From contig NZ_SSSM01000001.1 in the NCBI RefSeq assembly GCF_004801885.1, positions 62,001 through 126,000 on the forward strand: a stretch of DNA of 64,000 nt. Direction: 5' to 3'. The position numbers and the translations under genes were made by a program. Positions 17,357 through 26,018 of the stretch are shown here, piece by piece. The DNA is from Naasia lichenicola. GTDB taxonomy: Bacteria > Actinomycetota > Actinomycetes > Actinomycetales > Microbacteriaceae. The stretch's first letter is position 1. Every line of letters starts with the position of its first letter. The notes beneath the pieces are model-generated. The model did not search any database and was not told the DNA's origin. It worked only from the letters and a program-made list of their open reading frames with translations.

Positions 17357-18292
17357 ATGGCCCATGCAGTCGTCGCCACCGAATACGGTGCCCCGTCCAC
17401 CCTGTCCATCGTCGAGGTCGAGGTTCCCGCACCAGAAGCGGGCAAGGTGACCGTCGCCGTGAAAGCCGCCGGGCTCAACCCCTACGACTGGAAGGTCTTC
17501 ACCGGGCTCTACGGCACCGATCCCGCCAAGCTGCCCCTCCGCGTCGGAAACGAGGCGGCCGGCGTCGTCACCGCGATCTCGGACGGAGCGTCGACCGAGT
17601 TCGGCCCCGTCTCGGTCGGTGACGAAGTGGTCATCAGCAACGCGGGAGGACTCCTCGCCACCGAGGTGAACGTCCGGACCCGATCTCTCACGCCCAAGCC
17701 GGCAGGCGTGACGTTCGAGCAGGCCGCCGGTCTGCTCCTCGCAGGCACAACCGCATGGGATCTCGTCGAGCACGCGAATCCGAAGCCGGGCGACACCGTC
17801 GTCGTGCATGGGGCTTCCGGAGGAGTCGGTTTCATCGCTGCGCAGCTCGCCGTCGCCAAGGGCGCACGCGTGCTCGGCACCGCGTCGGCTCGGCACTCCG
17901 ACGCTCTCACTGCGATCGGCGTCGAGCCCGTCCTGTACGGCGACGGGCTCCAGGAACGCCTCTCCGCGCTCGCGCCGTCCGGCATCGCGTCAGCGATGGA
18001 TGCGGTCGGCACCCAGGAGGCGCTCGACGCGTCCATCGCCCTCGTGGAGAAGGCCCGTATCTTCACCGTCGCCGCCGAGCCGGATCAGGCGGCGGAGCTC
18101 GGGATCACCCGACTCCCGGCGGCAGACAGCAACGCGATCCGCAGCGCCTCCGGCAAGCCTCTGCTCGACCTCGTCGCCGCCGGGAAGCTCCGGGTCGTCA
18201 TCTCGGATATCTTCCCGCTGAGCGAGGTGTCCGCGGCGTACGACCTGGTCAAGAGCGGTCACGCGGGCGGCAAGGTCATCGTCACCCTCTGA
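17357..18292 (+). CDS. NADP-dependent quinone oxidoreductase (zinc-independent MDR)
   Basis: A 311-residue medium-chain dehydrogenase/reductase. The GroES-like domain (about 1-120) has GLNPYDWKVFTGLYG; the Rossmann domain shows VVVHGASGGVGFIAAQLAV (about 150-168), with the AxxGxxG pattern typical of quinone reductases. Catalytic-zinc cysteines are absent. It should use NADPH to reduce quinones or alpha,beta-unsaturated carbonyls. It stands between repeat elements on both sides, so it is monocistronic. Confidence 0.88.
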   Translation: MAHAVVATEYGAPSTLSIVEVEVPAPEAGKVTVAVKAAGLNPYDWKVFTGLYGTDPAKLPLRVGNEAAGVVTAISDGASTEFGPVSVGDEVVISNAGGLLATEVNVRTRSLTPKPAGVTFEQAAGLLLAGTTAWDLVEHANPKPGDTVVVHGASGGVGFIAAQLAVAKGARVLGTASARHSDALTAIGVEPVLYGDGLQERLSALAPSGIASAMDAVGTQEALDASIALVEKARIFTVAAEPDQAAELGITRLPAADSNAIRSASGKPLLDLVAAGKLRVVISDIFPLSEVSAAYDLVKSGHAGGKVIVTL

Positions 18293-18306
18293 GCGGATCT
18301 GCGCCG

Positions 18307-18394
18307 GAGGGCCTCGATACGGCCGTGAGCGGCCTAATCGACCAACGGGTCTCGTTGGTCGAGTAGGGCGCCCCGCGCCCGTATCGAGGCCCTC
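18307..18394. repeat. intergenic palindromic repeat family B, complete copy (terminator-like)
   Basis: A perfect 15-bp inverted repeat GAGGGCCTCGATACG (18307-18321) / CGTATCGAGGCCCTC (18380-18394) encloses an inner perfect pair CGACCAACG / CGTTGGTCG. This is the most complete hairpin of family B, which recurs at 21270-21659, 24306-24350, 28051-28231 and 30820-30993. It lies between the oxidoreductase and the S9 peptidase, both rightward, and should end transcription of the first. Confidence 0.85.
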
Positions 18395-18433
18395 GGTACC
18401 TGCCCGGTCGGAGGCACCTCCTACGCTGAATCC

Positions 18434-20404
18434 ATGACGATCGCTCCGTACGGATCATGGGTCTCACCCATCAGCGCCGCCGACGTGGCTCAGGGCTCGC
18501 ACCCCGTGCAGTCCGGCCGGTATGTGGGCGACGACATCTGGTGGTCCGAGCTGCGCGGCTCCGAGGGCGGCCGCTACGGAGTCTTCCGGGCCAACCCGGA
18601 CGGCGGCGAGCCGATCGCCGTGCTCCCGGCGCCATGGAATGCACGCAGCCGAGTGCACGAGTACGGGGGAGGCGCCTGGACCGCGACGGACGACGGGGCG
18701 CTCGTCTTCGTGCAGTTCGGCGACCAGCGGGTCCACCTGCTCCGCGCCGGCGCCGAGCCCACACCGCTGACCCCTGGCGGTGAGCACTTCAGCTTCGGCG
18801 AGCTCTCCGTCCGAGGAGATGAGGTCATCGCCATCCGCGAGCTCGAAGACGGCAAGCGGGTCGCTCGAGACATCGTCGCCATCCCGCTCGACGGCACGGC
18901 CGCCGATGATCCGGCCCGCATCCGAACCCTCGCCTCGGGCAGCGACTTCGTCGTCGCCCCGCGATTCTCACCCGACGGCACCCACCTCGCCTGGATCGCC
19001 TGGGACCACCCGCAGATGCCGTGGGACGGCACCGAGCTCCGCGTCGCCCCCATCGCGGCCGACGGCACAATCGGAGAACCGCGCACTCTGCTGGGTGGCC
19101 CAGACGAATCCGTGCTGCAGCCCGAATGGCGCGACGACGCGACCCTGACTGCGATCACCGACGCCAGCGGCTTCTGGAACCTCGCCACGGTCAGCCTCGA
19201 CGGGACCAGCTCGCCGCTGCTCACGCAGGAGCGCGACACCGGAGGCCCGCTCTGGAACGTCGGCACGACCTGGTACGCGCCGCTCGAATCCGGGACCGGC
19301 AGCGGTCGCGTGCTCCTCCAGTCCACCTTCGGCAGCGACCGGCTCGAGCTCCTCGATCTCGGCACAGGGGTAGCCGTCGAGCTGGACGTGCCGTTCACCA
19401 GCATCCTGCTCGCCGACCGCCGCGGCTCGAGACTGCTCTTCGACGGGGGAGCGGCCGGGATCGCGGGTGGCATGCGCGAGCTCGACCTCGACACCGGAGC
19501 TCTCCGCGATATCCGGCTCGACGTCGACGCGCTGCCCGACGAGGCGTACCTGCCACTGGCCGAGGAGCGCACGTTCGCGGGCGCACGTGAGGTGCACGCC
19601 ATCGTCTATCCGCCGCGCAACCCCGACTACACCGCGCCCGACGGCGAGCTGCCGCCGTACATCGCCTTCGTGCACGGCGGTCCGACCGCACACACCCAGG
19701 CCTCGCTCAACCTGGTCTTCGCGTACTACACGAGCCGCGGGATCGGCGTGGTCGACGTCAACTACGGCGGCTCCACCGGATACGGCCGGGAGTACCGCAA
19801 CCGCCTGCGGGGTCAGTGGGGAATCGTCGACGTCGAAGATGTGATCACCGTCGTCCAGGGGCTGGCCGCCGAAGGCTCCGCCGACCCGAAGCGGCTCGGC
19901 ATCGAGGGTGGATCGGCAGGCGGCTGGACGGTGCTCGCCGCCCTCACCGGCAGCGACGTGTTCTCAGCGGGGGTGTCCCTCTACGGCGTCGCCGACCTGA
20001 CGGCGCTCGCCGAGTTCACCCACGATTTCGAGTCCCGCTACACCGACGGCCTCGTGGGTCCGCTGCCCGAGGCGCAGGCCATCTACGACGAGCGCTCTCC
20101 GCTCAACCACATCGACCGACTCAGCACACCGGTCCTGCTCCTCCAGGGCCTCGACGATCCTGTGGTGCCGCCCGCGCAATCCGAGAGGTTCCGCGACGGA
20201 TTGCTGGCCAAGGGAATCCCGCACGCCTACGTGGCGTTCGAAGGAGAGTCGCACGGCTTCCGCAAGACGGAGACGCGCATCCGTGCCCGGGAGGCATCCC
20301 TGTCCTTCTACGGTCAGGTGCTCGGCTTCGAGGTGCCGGGGGTTCCCGAGCTGGAGCTGTGGCGACCGGCCGTGTCGAACTCGACGACAGCCCCGCAGAA
20401 CTGA
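18434..20404 (+). CDS. S9 family prolyl oligopeptidase-like serine peptidase
   Basis: A 656-residue cytosolic peptidase with an N-terminal seven-bladed beta-propeller (about 1-390; repeated ARFSPDG-like turns such as VAPRFSPDGTHLAWI) and a C-terminal alpha/beta-hydrolase domain. The catalytic triad is visible: S494 in GGSAGGW, D575 in GLDDPVVP and H607 in ESHGF. It cleaves acyl or amino residues from short peptides (acylaminoacyl-peptidase/dipeptidyl-peptidase group). No signal peptide is seen. The DUF1684 gene follows after 11 bp, so the two are co-transcribed. Confidence 0.92.
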   Translation: MTIAPYGSWVSPISAADVAQGSHPVQSGRYVGDDIWWSELRGSEGGRYGVFRANPDGGEPIAVLPAPWNARSRVHEYGGGAWTATDDGALVFVQFGDQRVHLLRAGAEPTPLTPGGEHFSFGELSVRGDEVIAIRELEDGKRVARDIVAIPLDGTAADDPARIRTLASGSDFVVAPRFSPDGTHLAWIAWDHPQMPWDGTELRVAPIAADGTIGEPRTLLGGPDESVLQPEWRDDATLTAITDASGFWNLATVSLDGTSSPLLTQERDTGGPLWNVGTTWYAPLESGTGSGRVLLQSTFGSDRLELLDLGTGVAVELDVPFTSILLADRRGSRLLFDGGAAGIAGGMRELDLDTGALRDIRLDVDALPDEAYLPLAEERTFAGAREVHAIVYPPRNPDYTAPDGELPPYIAFVHGGPTAHTQASLNLVFAYYTSRGIGVVDVNYGGSTGYGREYRNRLRGQWGIVDVEDVITVVQGLAAEGSADPKRLGIEGGSAGGWTVLAALTGSDVFSAGVSLYGVADLTALAEFTHDFESRYTDGLVGPLPEAQAIYDERSPLNHIDRLSTPVLLLQGLDDPVVPPAQSERFRDGLLAKGIPHAYVAFEGESHGFRKTETRIRAREASLSFYGQVLGFEVPGVPELELWRPAVSNSTTAPQN

Positions 20405-20415
20405 AGGATGGACGA

Positions 20416-21267
20416 ATGACCGACACGACCGCGACCACCAGTGCTGCTCCCGCCCAGCCGACCGCCGAGCAGATCGTCGAGCGCTTCCGCGCTCGCCGCG
20501 GCGAGGCCGTGGTGACCCCGAAGGGCTTCCTCGCCCTGGTGAACACCCAGTGGGTGGACTCCGAGCAGCCCATCTGGGGTGTCCCCGGCATCTGGGCACC
20601 GTTGCCCGAGGGTCAGTCGGGCCTCCAGCTGACGGCGACGGCATCGGATGGCATCACCGTCGACGGCCAGCTGGTCGATGGATCGGTCATCGTTCACGGA
20701 CGCGACGCGGAGAAGCCCAGCGAGGTGTCCTTCGACGACCACACGGTCGGCACGGTCATCACCGGCGACGACGGCAACTACGGCCTGCGCGTCTGGGACT
20801 CCCAGTCCGAGGCGATCCAGAACTTCGGCGGCATCGACGCGTTCCCGTTCGACGAGAGCTGGATCGTCACCGGCAGGTTCACGCCCAACCCCGAAGGCAC
20901 GACCCTCAGCTTCCAGCACCTGCAGGACGAGGGCAAGTCGCGCGACAAGGTGATCCCGGGCGAGATCACCTTCGAGCACGACGGCACCGAGTACACGATC
21001 GTCGCGTTCCAGGAGGGCCGCGCGCTGCAGCTCGTCTTCTCCGATGCGACCAGCGGCGACTCGACCTACAGCGTCGGCCGGTTCCTCTTCACCGTGCCGA
21101 ACCCGGACGGCACGATCACGCTGAACTTCAACACCGCGGTGCTGCCGCCGTGCGCGTTCAGCTACAACTTCAACTGCCCCATGCCGCCCAAGCAGAACCG
21201 CTTCCCGTTCAAGGTCGAAGCGGGCGAGAAGAACGTCCTCGCGAAGGACGGCTCCCTGCTCCACTGA
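20416..21267 (+). CDS. DUF1684 domain-containing protein
   Basis: Start ATG 20416 has AAGGA eight bases upstream; 283 residues. The DUF1684 signature is present: FRARRGEAVVTPKGFLAL, VWDSQSEAIQNFGGIDAFP, and the C-terminal LNFNTAVLPPCAFSYNFNCP and PPKQNRFPF. No catalytic role is established for the family. It is beta-rich and cytosolic by sequence, has no signal peptide, and is probably translated from the S9 peptidase transcript. Family B repeats begin right after its stop. Confidence 0.85.
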   Translation: MTDTTATTSAAPAQPTAEQIVERFRARRGEAVVTPKGFLALVNTQWVDSEQPIWGVPGIWAPLPEGQSGLQLTATASDGITVDGQLVDGSVIVHGRDAEKPSEVSFDDHTVGTVITGDDGNYGLRVWDSQSEAIQNFGGIDAFPFDESWIVTGRFTPNPEGTTLSFQHLQDEGKSRDKVIPGEITFEHDGTEYTIVAFQEGRALQLVFSDATSGDSTYSVGRFLFTVPNPDGTITLNFNTAVLPPCAFSYNFNCPMPPKQNRFPFKVEAGEKNVLAKDGSLLH

Positions 21268-21269
21268 GC

Positions 21270-21659
21270 TCGAGGGCCTCGGTACGGGCGCGGGGCGCCC
21301 TACTCGACCAACGAGTGTCCGGCAGTCCGCTGGTCGTTCGGGATTGCGCAACCGGTCTCGAGACGGCGCTGGCGCGCCTCCTCGACCAACGAACATCTTC
21401 CGTTGGTCGAGGAGCGACGAAGGAGCTGGGCCCACGGCGCACGCTTGCGCCGGGGACTCGAGACCGGCTGAGCCCGCGCAACCGGTCTCGAGACGGCGCT
21501 GGCGCGCCTCCTCGACCAACGAACATCTTCCGTTGGTCGAGGAGCGACGAAGGAGCGTCTCGAGACCGGCTGAGTTTGGGCAACCGGTCTCGAGACGGCG
21601 CTGGGGCGCCTCCTCGACTAACGAGTCTTCCGGCGCCCCGCGCCCGTATCGAGGCCGTG
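21270..21659. repeat. cluster of intergenic repeat family B (three direct units plus end elements)
   Basis: A 390-bp gene-free stretch filled by repeats. Three direct units begin CAACCGGTCTCGAGACGG at 21349, 21479 and 21581. The first two share the block through CGACCAACGAACATCTTCCG and on into TTGGTCGAGGAGCGACGAAG almost exactly. Each unit is itself palindromic (CGACCAACG...CGTTGGTCG, GGTCTCGAGAC). The outer ends carry the CCTCG(G/A)TACGGGCGCGGG half-elements in opposite orientation. It separates the convergent DUF1684 and padR genes. Confidence 0.85.
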
Positions 21660-21662
21660 CGC

Positions 21663-22205
21663 TCAGGCGGAGGCGGGGCGGCGACCGCGTCGTGGGCGGT
21701 CTTCCCGGAGGCCGTGCGCCAGATCGCCCGATGCGGCGGCCGGCCGGATCCCATCCAGCCAGCGCAGCGCCGCCCCGGCCAGCTCAGTCGCGGCTGCATC
21801 CGCGAATCGCGCGGATCCGCTCGCCTGAACGCCTCCGGCCGCCGACATCGTCCAGAGCTCGGCGTACCGGTCAATGAGGCCGACGCCGGCTCCGTCGATC
21901 GAGCTGGCGATGAGCACCCGGTCGAGCATCTCGATCCAATCCGCCTCGAGCTCGTCGAATCCGGCCATCCAGCCCTCTGCCTCCACGAGTCCGGCCGCCG
22001 TGAGCGCATAGAGGGGGAGGCCGTCGTCGGTCTCTCCGGCTCGCTCGACGTGTCCGCTGGTGAGCAGCCGATCCAGCGTCGCGTAGATCTGGCCGACGTT
22101 GATCGCCCGCCGGTGCGCGGCCCGATCCAGCAGCTCGCCATGCAGCTGCTGGCCGTATGCGGGGCCCAGAGTGAGCACAGCCAAGAGCCCTCCTCGCACC
22201 GACAT
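21663..22205 (-). CDS. PadR family transcriptional regulator
   Basis: A 180-residue regulator. The N-terminal winged helix (about 1-80) shows LLAVLTLGPAYGQQLHGEL, INVGQIYATLDRLLTSGHV, and the wing ETDDGLPLYALTAAG, as in PadR. The C-terminal helical half is the dimerization region. It is divergent from the DUF3145 gene across 211 bp, which contains an 11-bp inverted repeat CGACACGCCGG/CCGGCGTGTCG (22243-22253 and 22289-22299). Whether that is its operator is unknown. No transporter gene is adjacent, so its target is unclear. Confidence 0.85.
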   Translation of the reverse strand: MSVRGGLLAVLTLGPAYGQQLHGELLDRAAHRRAINVGQIYATLDRLLTSGHVERAGETDDGLPLYALTAAGLVEAEGWMAGFDELEADWIEMLDRVLIASSIDGAGVGLIDRYAELWTMSAAGGVQASGSARFADAAATELAGAALRWLDGIRPAAASGDLAHGLREDRPRRGRRPASA

Positions 22206-22416
22206 CTGGGCCCTCCCGCTCCGCCTTCGACATGCTATTCGGCGACACGCCGGTCGAGACCTGATCGGTGCACTACAGCCTTGTCATTCCGGCGTGTCGT
22301 CCGGCATACTCTTTCGAGTCAGCCATGCTGATGCTTGAGAACTTCATTTATGCACCTCGAAGTTGCTCGTTCAAAAGGTCGTTGGGGAAGACGCACCTAT
22401 CGAACGGAGAATCATC

Positions 22417-22920
22417 GTGTCTGCATCGCTTGCCCGGGGTGTGCTGTACGTTCACTCCTCCCCACGCGCCCTCAGCCCCCACGTCGAGTGGGCGGCCGGA
22501 CGCGCATTGGGTCGCGCCGTCAACTTCGACTGGATCGACCAGCCCACCCTGCCCGGTGCTCAGCGCGCCGACTTCTACTGGGAGGGCCCCGCCGGCACCG
22601 GCGCTGCCATCGCCTCCGCTCTGCGCGGATGGGAGCAGCTGCGCTACGAGGTGACCGAGGATGCCGGCAACGGCACCGACGGCGCCCGTTGGATGCACAC
22701 TCCCGCGCTCGGCATCTTCTACGCGCAGACCGACACCGCGGGCAACGTCGTCGTTCCCGAAGACCGCATCCGCTACGCCATGGAGGTCGCCGGCGCCAGC
22801 GTGCTCGACCTGCACCGCGAGCTCCGCACCGCCCTCGGCCAGGACTGGGATGACGAGCTCGACGTGTTCCGTCACGCCGGCGAGAACAGCCCCGTCGTCT
22901 GGCTGCACCGGGCCGGCTGA
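22417..22920 (+). CDS. DUF3145 family protein
   Basis: Start GTG 22417, with GGAGAA at 22406-22411; 167 residues beginning MSASLARGVLYVHSSP. The actinobacteria-specific DUF3145 pattern is clear: ALSPHVEWAAGRALG, FDWIDQPTLPGAQRADFYW and HTPALGIFYAQTDTAGNVVV. The family is highly conserved in Actinobacteria and of unknown function; no catalytic motif is visible. It is followed by a structured gene-free stretch, and appears monocistronic. Confidence 0.9.
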   Translation: MSASLARGVLYVHSSPRALSPHVEWAAGRALGRAVNFDWIDQPTLPGAQRADFYWEGPAGTGAAIASALRGWEQLRYEVTEDAGNGTDGARWMHTPALGIFYAQTDTAGNVVVPEDRIRYAMEVAGASVLDLHRELRTALGQDWDDELDVFRHAGENSPVVWLHRAG

Positions 22921-23281
22921 CCCGTTCGCGGCGGTGCCGGCAAGGTCATCGAGGAAGTCTTGCCGACACGCCGCGACACGACCCGCCAGAGTCGGTGGGT
23001 GCAGATAACTTAAAGGTGTTCGCCTCGCGCTCCAACCCGTTCGGGCTACTTGGGTAGTAGCCCTCGAACTTAGCGATTGCGACAGAAGAGCCCCTGGCCG
23101 GATGGGTACCGCGCCGGGGGCTCTTCATCCTTTAACGGCTCCATCCCCGGTCTCCATGCGTGCACGCAAGCGGACTTGAGGCCGTCTGCGTCGTTTCGAA
23201 CCCGGATCCGGTCCCATCTCCGCTTGGACGTACGGCCGCGTCCGCTCTGGCACGATGGGAAGCGACAGAGAGGTCGCCACG
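22921..23281. other. gene-free stretch with two strong hairpins; possible small RNA or terminator
   Basis: No protein gene is visible in about 360 bp. Two perfect hairpins stand out: GGGCTACT-5 nt-AGTAGCCC at 23043-23063 and GAAGAGCCCC/GGGGCTCTTC at 23085-23126 with a 22-nt loop. The second is followed by ATCCTTTAA and could end the DUF3145 transcript, but it lies 165 bp beyond that stop codon, so a separate small RNA ending in it is also possible. The rest must contain the promoter of the sugar kinase. Confidence 0.45.
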
Positions 23282-24235
23282 ATGGTGAGCAATCCCGACA
23301 GCACGACCGAGGCGACGGAATCGGCCCTGCAGGTCGCCGTCATCGGCGAAGCACTCGTCGACATCGTGGAGTCCGCGAACGGCCGCGTCGAGTACGCGGG
23401 CGGATCGCCCATGAACGTCGCCTTCGGCCTCGGTCGGCTCGGTGACCGCGTCTCGCTGCTCACCTCGCTGGGCGGCGATGAGCGAGGACGCACCATCGCG
23501 GCTCACGTGGCCGATGCCGGCGTGCAGCTCGTGGTCGGATCGCAGTCCGCCCCGCGGACCTCCACGGCCACAGCCACCCTCGATCAGACGGGCGCGGCGA
23601 CCTACGACTTCCAGATCGACTGGAGCCTCCCGGAAGACGCGCGCCTTCCTGACGCCGACGTCATCCACACCGGATCGATCGCCGCCTTCCTTCCGCCCGG
23701 TGCCGATGTGGTGGTTCGCCTGCTCGGCGAGCACCGTTCCGGCTCCATCATCACCTTCGACCCCAACGTCCGCGCGTCCCTTCTGCCGGACCACGCGCAG
23801 GCGTTCGCGCAGTTCGAGCAGATCGCCCGCCTCAGCCATGTGCTCAAGATGAGCGATGAGGATGCGGCCTGGCTCTACCCGGGAGCATCGCTGGACGAGG
23901 TGCTCGACCACATCCTCGATCTCGGGCCGGCGGTCGCTGCGATCACTCGCGGGGGAGAGGGAGCGCTCCTGGCGACCGCTGTGCACCGCTACACGGCACC
24001 CGGCGTGGCGGTGGAGGTCGCGGACACCATCGGTGCCGGCGACTCCTTCATGTCCGCGCTCATCCACTCGGTCATCGAGCTGCTCGAGAAGGGACTGACC
24101 GCGGCGGAGCTCGCGTCGGGAGACGCGCTGCCCGACGTCGAACTCGAGCGGATCGGGGACTTCTGCGTGCAGTGCGCCGCGATCACCGTCTCCCGCAAGG
24201 GCGCCAACCCACCGTGGGCGAGCGAGGTTCAATAA
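23282..24235 (+). CDS. PfkB family carbohydrate kinase (fructokinase-like)
   Basis: ATG 23282 is preferred over ATG 23255 because AGAGAGG lies eight bases upstream; 317 residues. The PfkB features are present: an N-terminal IGEALVDIV, the GGSPMNVAFGLGRLG substrate loop, and the C-terminal signature DTIGAGDSFMSALI, with the catalytic Asp in GAGD. It phosphorylates a sugar (fructose or a related ketose or nucleoside) with ATP in the cytosol. No sugar transporter is adjacent, so the substrate is unassigned. Confidence 0.9.
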   Translation: MVSNPDSTTEATESALQVAVIGEALVDIVESANGRVEYAGGSPMNVAFGLGRLGDRVSLLTSLGGDERGRTIAAHVADAGVQLVVGSQSAPRTSTATATLDQTGAATYDFQIDWSLPEDARLPDADVIHTGSIAAFLPPGADVVVRLLGEHRSGSIITFDPNVRASLLPDHAQAFAQFEQIARLSHVLKMSDEDAAWLYPGASLDEVLDHILDLGPAVAAITRGGEGALLATAVHRYTAPGVAVEVADTIGAGDSFMSALIHSVIELLEKGLTAAELASGDALPDVELERIGDFCVQCAAITVSRKGANPPWASEVQ

Positions 24236-24305
24236 GCCCCTTGTCGGTCGCCTAGGACCGCCAGGGCCGTGTCCAGGCCGGTTCGACGGGACTTCGGGCT
24301 CTGCG

Positions 24306-24350
24306 AGGGCCTCGATACGGGCGCGGGGCGCCCTACTCGACCAACGGTCC
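24306..24350. repeat. intergenic repeat family B, half element
   Basis: A single CCTCGATACGGGCGCGGGGC...CTCGACCAACG half element, with an inner GGGCGC/GCGCCC hairpin, lies between the convergent pfkB and fabF genes. It is well placed to end transcription from either side. Confidence 0.75.
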
Positions 24351-24355
24351 GATAC

Positions 24356-25591
24356 TCAGTAGGACTTGAAGGCGACGACGGCGTTGTGGCCGCCGAAGCC
24401 GAAGCTGTTGCTCAGGGCGATCACGTCGCCCTCGATCTTGCGCGGCTCACGGACGACGTCGAGATCGATGTCCGGGTCCTGCTCAGAGAGGTTGATCGTG
24501 GGCGGCAGCACCTTCTCGTGCAGCGCCAGCACGGTGAAGATCGCCTCGATGCCGCCGGCGGCACCCAGCAGGTGACCGGTGGACGCCTTGGTCGCCGACA
24601 CCGCGATGTTCGCCAGGTGGTCGCCGAACACCCGCTTGAGCGCGTTGTACTCGGCGATGTCGCCGACCGGCGTGCTCGTGGCGTGGGCGTTCACATGGGT
24701 GATATCCGTGCGCGAGTAGCCGTAGTGCTCGATCGCGCGGATCATGGCGCGAGCGGCGGCGGAGCCCTCGGGGTCGGGAGCGGTGATGTGGTACGCGTCG
24801 CTGGTGACGGCGCCGCCGACCACCTCGGCGTAGATCTTCGCACCACGGGCGAGCGCGTGCTCCTCGGTCTCGAGCACCACTGCTGCGCCACCCTCGCCGA
24901 GGACGAATCCGTCCCGCGTGAGGTCGTACGGGCGGGAGGCGGTCGCCGGGTCGTCGTTGCGCTTGGACAGCGCCTGCATGGCGGCGAACGAGGCGAGCGG
25001 CAGCGGATGGATGGCCGCCTCGCTGCCGCCGGCGATGATCACGTCGGCGAGGTCCTGCTGCAGGTGGTCGTACGCGTTGGCGATCGACTCCGTGCTGGAC
25101 GCGCAGGCGGACACCACGGTGCGCGCGCCGCCGCGGGCGCCGAGCGCCATCTCGATGGCTGCGGCCGGAGCGTTCGGCATCAGCATGGGCACGGTCATCG
25201 GCAGCACGCGTCGCGGTCCGCGCTCGCGCAGGGTGTCCCATGCGTCGAGCAGCGTCCAGACGCCGCCGATCCCCGTGGCCCAGTCGACGCCGAAGCGCTC
25301 CGGCACGAAGTCCTCGCCCAGACCTGCGTCCTCCCACGCCTCACGAGCCGCAATCAGCGCGAACTGGCTGCCCGGGTCGAGGCGCTTGGCCTCGATGCGA
25401 GCGAGCTGTTCGACGGCCGGCACCTTCGCCTGCGCGGCGAAGGTGATCGGCAGCTCGAGTGCGGCGACCCAATCGGCTTCGATCGGCCGGGCTCCGGATT
25501 CCCCGGCAAGCAGGGCGTTCCATGAGTCGCGGGCGTTGCCGCCCAAGGGACTGGTGGCTCCGATCCCGGTGACGACGATCTTCTTGGGCAT
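24356..25591 (-). CDS. fabF: beta-ketoacyl-ACP synthase II
   Basis: A 411-residue KAS II, which condenses malonyl-ACP with acyl-ACP in fatty acid elongation. The Cys-His-His set is visible: nucleophile Cys in VVSACASSTES, His in HVNAHATSTPVGD, and Lys/His in ATKASTGHLLGAAGG; the glycine-rich C-terminal NSFGFGGHNA is intact. It is the last gene of fabD-fabH-acpP-fabF, 86 bp after acpP, and probably shares their transcript under FasR control. Confidence 0.96.
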   Translation of the reverse strand: MPKKIVVTGIGATSPLGGNARDSWNALLAGESGARPIEADWVAALELPITFAAQAKVPAVEQLARIEAKRLDPGSQFALIAAREAWEDAGLGEDFVPERFGVDWATGIGGVWTLLDAWDTLRERGPRRVLPMTVPMLMPNAPAAAIEMALGARGGARTVVSACASSTESIANAYDHLQQDLADVIIAGGSEAAIHPLPLASFAAMQALSKRNDDPATASRPYDLTRDGFVLGEGGAAVVLETEEHALARGAKIYAEVVGGAVTSDAYHITAPDPEGSAAARAMIRAIEHYGYSRTDITHVNAHATSTPVGDIAEYNALKRVFGDHLANIAVSATKASTGHLLGAAGGIEAIFTVLALHEKVLPPTINLSEQDPDIDLDVVREPRKIEGDVIALSNSFGFGGHNAVVAFKSY

Positions 25592-25677
25592 GATGTGGTG
25601 CTCCTGCTGGTCTGGTGCGCGATCCTGGTGATGCAGCCGTGGTGCGCGGTCTTCTCAGACCGGCTCGTGCGGCTGGG

Positions 25678-25926
25678 TCAGCCCGCAGCCTTGACGATGA
25701 ATCCGACGGCGTCGCCGACGGTCTTCAGGTTCTTGACCTCTTCGTCGGGGATCTTGACGTCGAACTTCTCCTCGGCGTTGACGACGATCGTCATCATCGA
25801 GATCGAGTCGATGTCGAGGTCATCGGTGAACGACTTGTCGAGCTCGACGGTGTCGGTCGCGATACCGGTCTCATCGCTGATGAGCTCGGCGAGGCCGGCG
25901 AGTACTTCTTCAGTGGACAGGGCCAT
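25678..25926 (-). CDS. acpP: acyl carrier protein
   Basis: An 82-residue acidic ACP. The start is ATG 25926, because a GGAG Shine-Dalgarno sequence (AAGGAGAAACCC) directly precedes it. The phosphopantetheine site is S41 in DLDIDSISM (DSI instead of the usual DSL), followed by helix III EEKFDVKIPDEEV. It carries acyl chains between FabD, FabH and FabF. It lies between fabH (92 bp upstream) and fabF. Confidence 0.96.
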   Translation of the reverse strand: MALSTEEVLAGLAELISDETGIATDTVELDKSFTDDLDIDSISMMTIVVNAEEKFDVKIPDEEVKNLKTVGDAVGFIVKAAG

Positions 25927-26018
25927 GGGTTTCTCCTTGAGTTGCGGTGTGAGGCGGGTCAAAGCCTAGCGAAGCGGTCTCGCACGGCCCGGGACATAAG
26001 GGGGCGGGAACGGCCGCT

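Noticed and set aside
15728-17896. 722-codon open frame opposite the polymerase and oxidoreductase genes
   Set aside because: It crosses two real genes and a repeat pair on the other strand and shows no domain.
22243-22299. PadR operator (CGACACGCCGG/CCGGCGTGTCG)
   Set aside because: The arms are 35 bp apart and do not fit the ATGT-N8-ACAT type known for PadR; kept only as a remark in the padR entry.
20283-22331. 682-codon rightward frame over DUF1684, repeats and padR
   Set aside because: Arg/Gly-rich shadow; it spans two genes of opposite direction and the repeat cluster.
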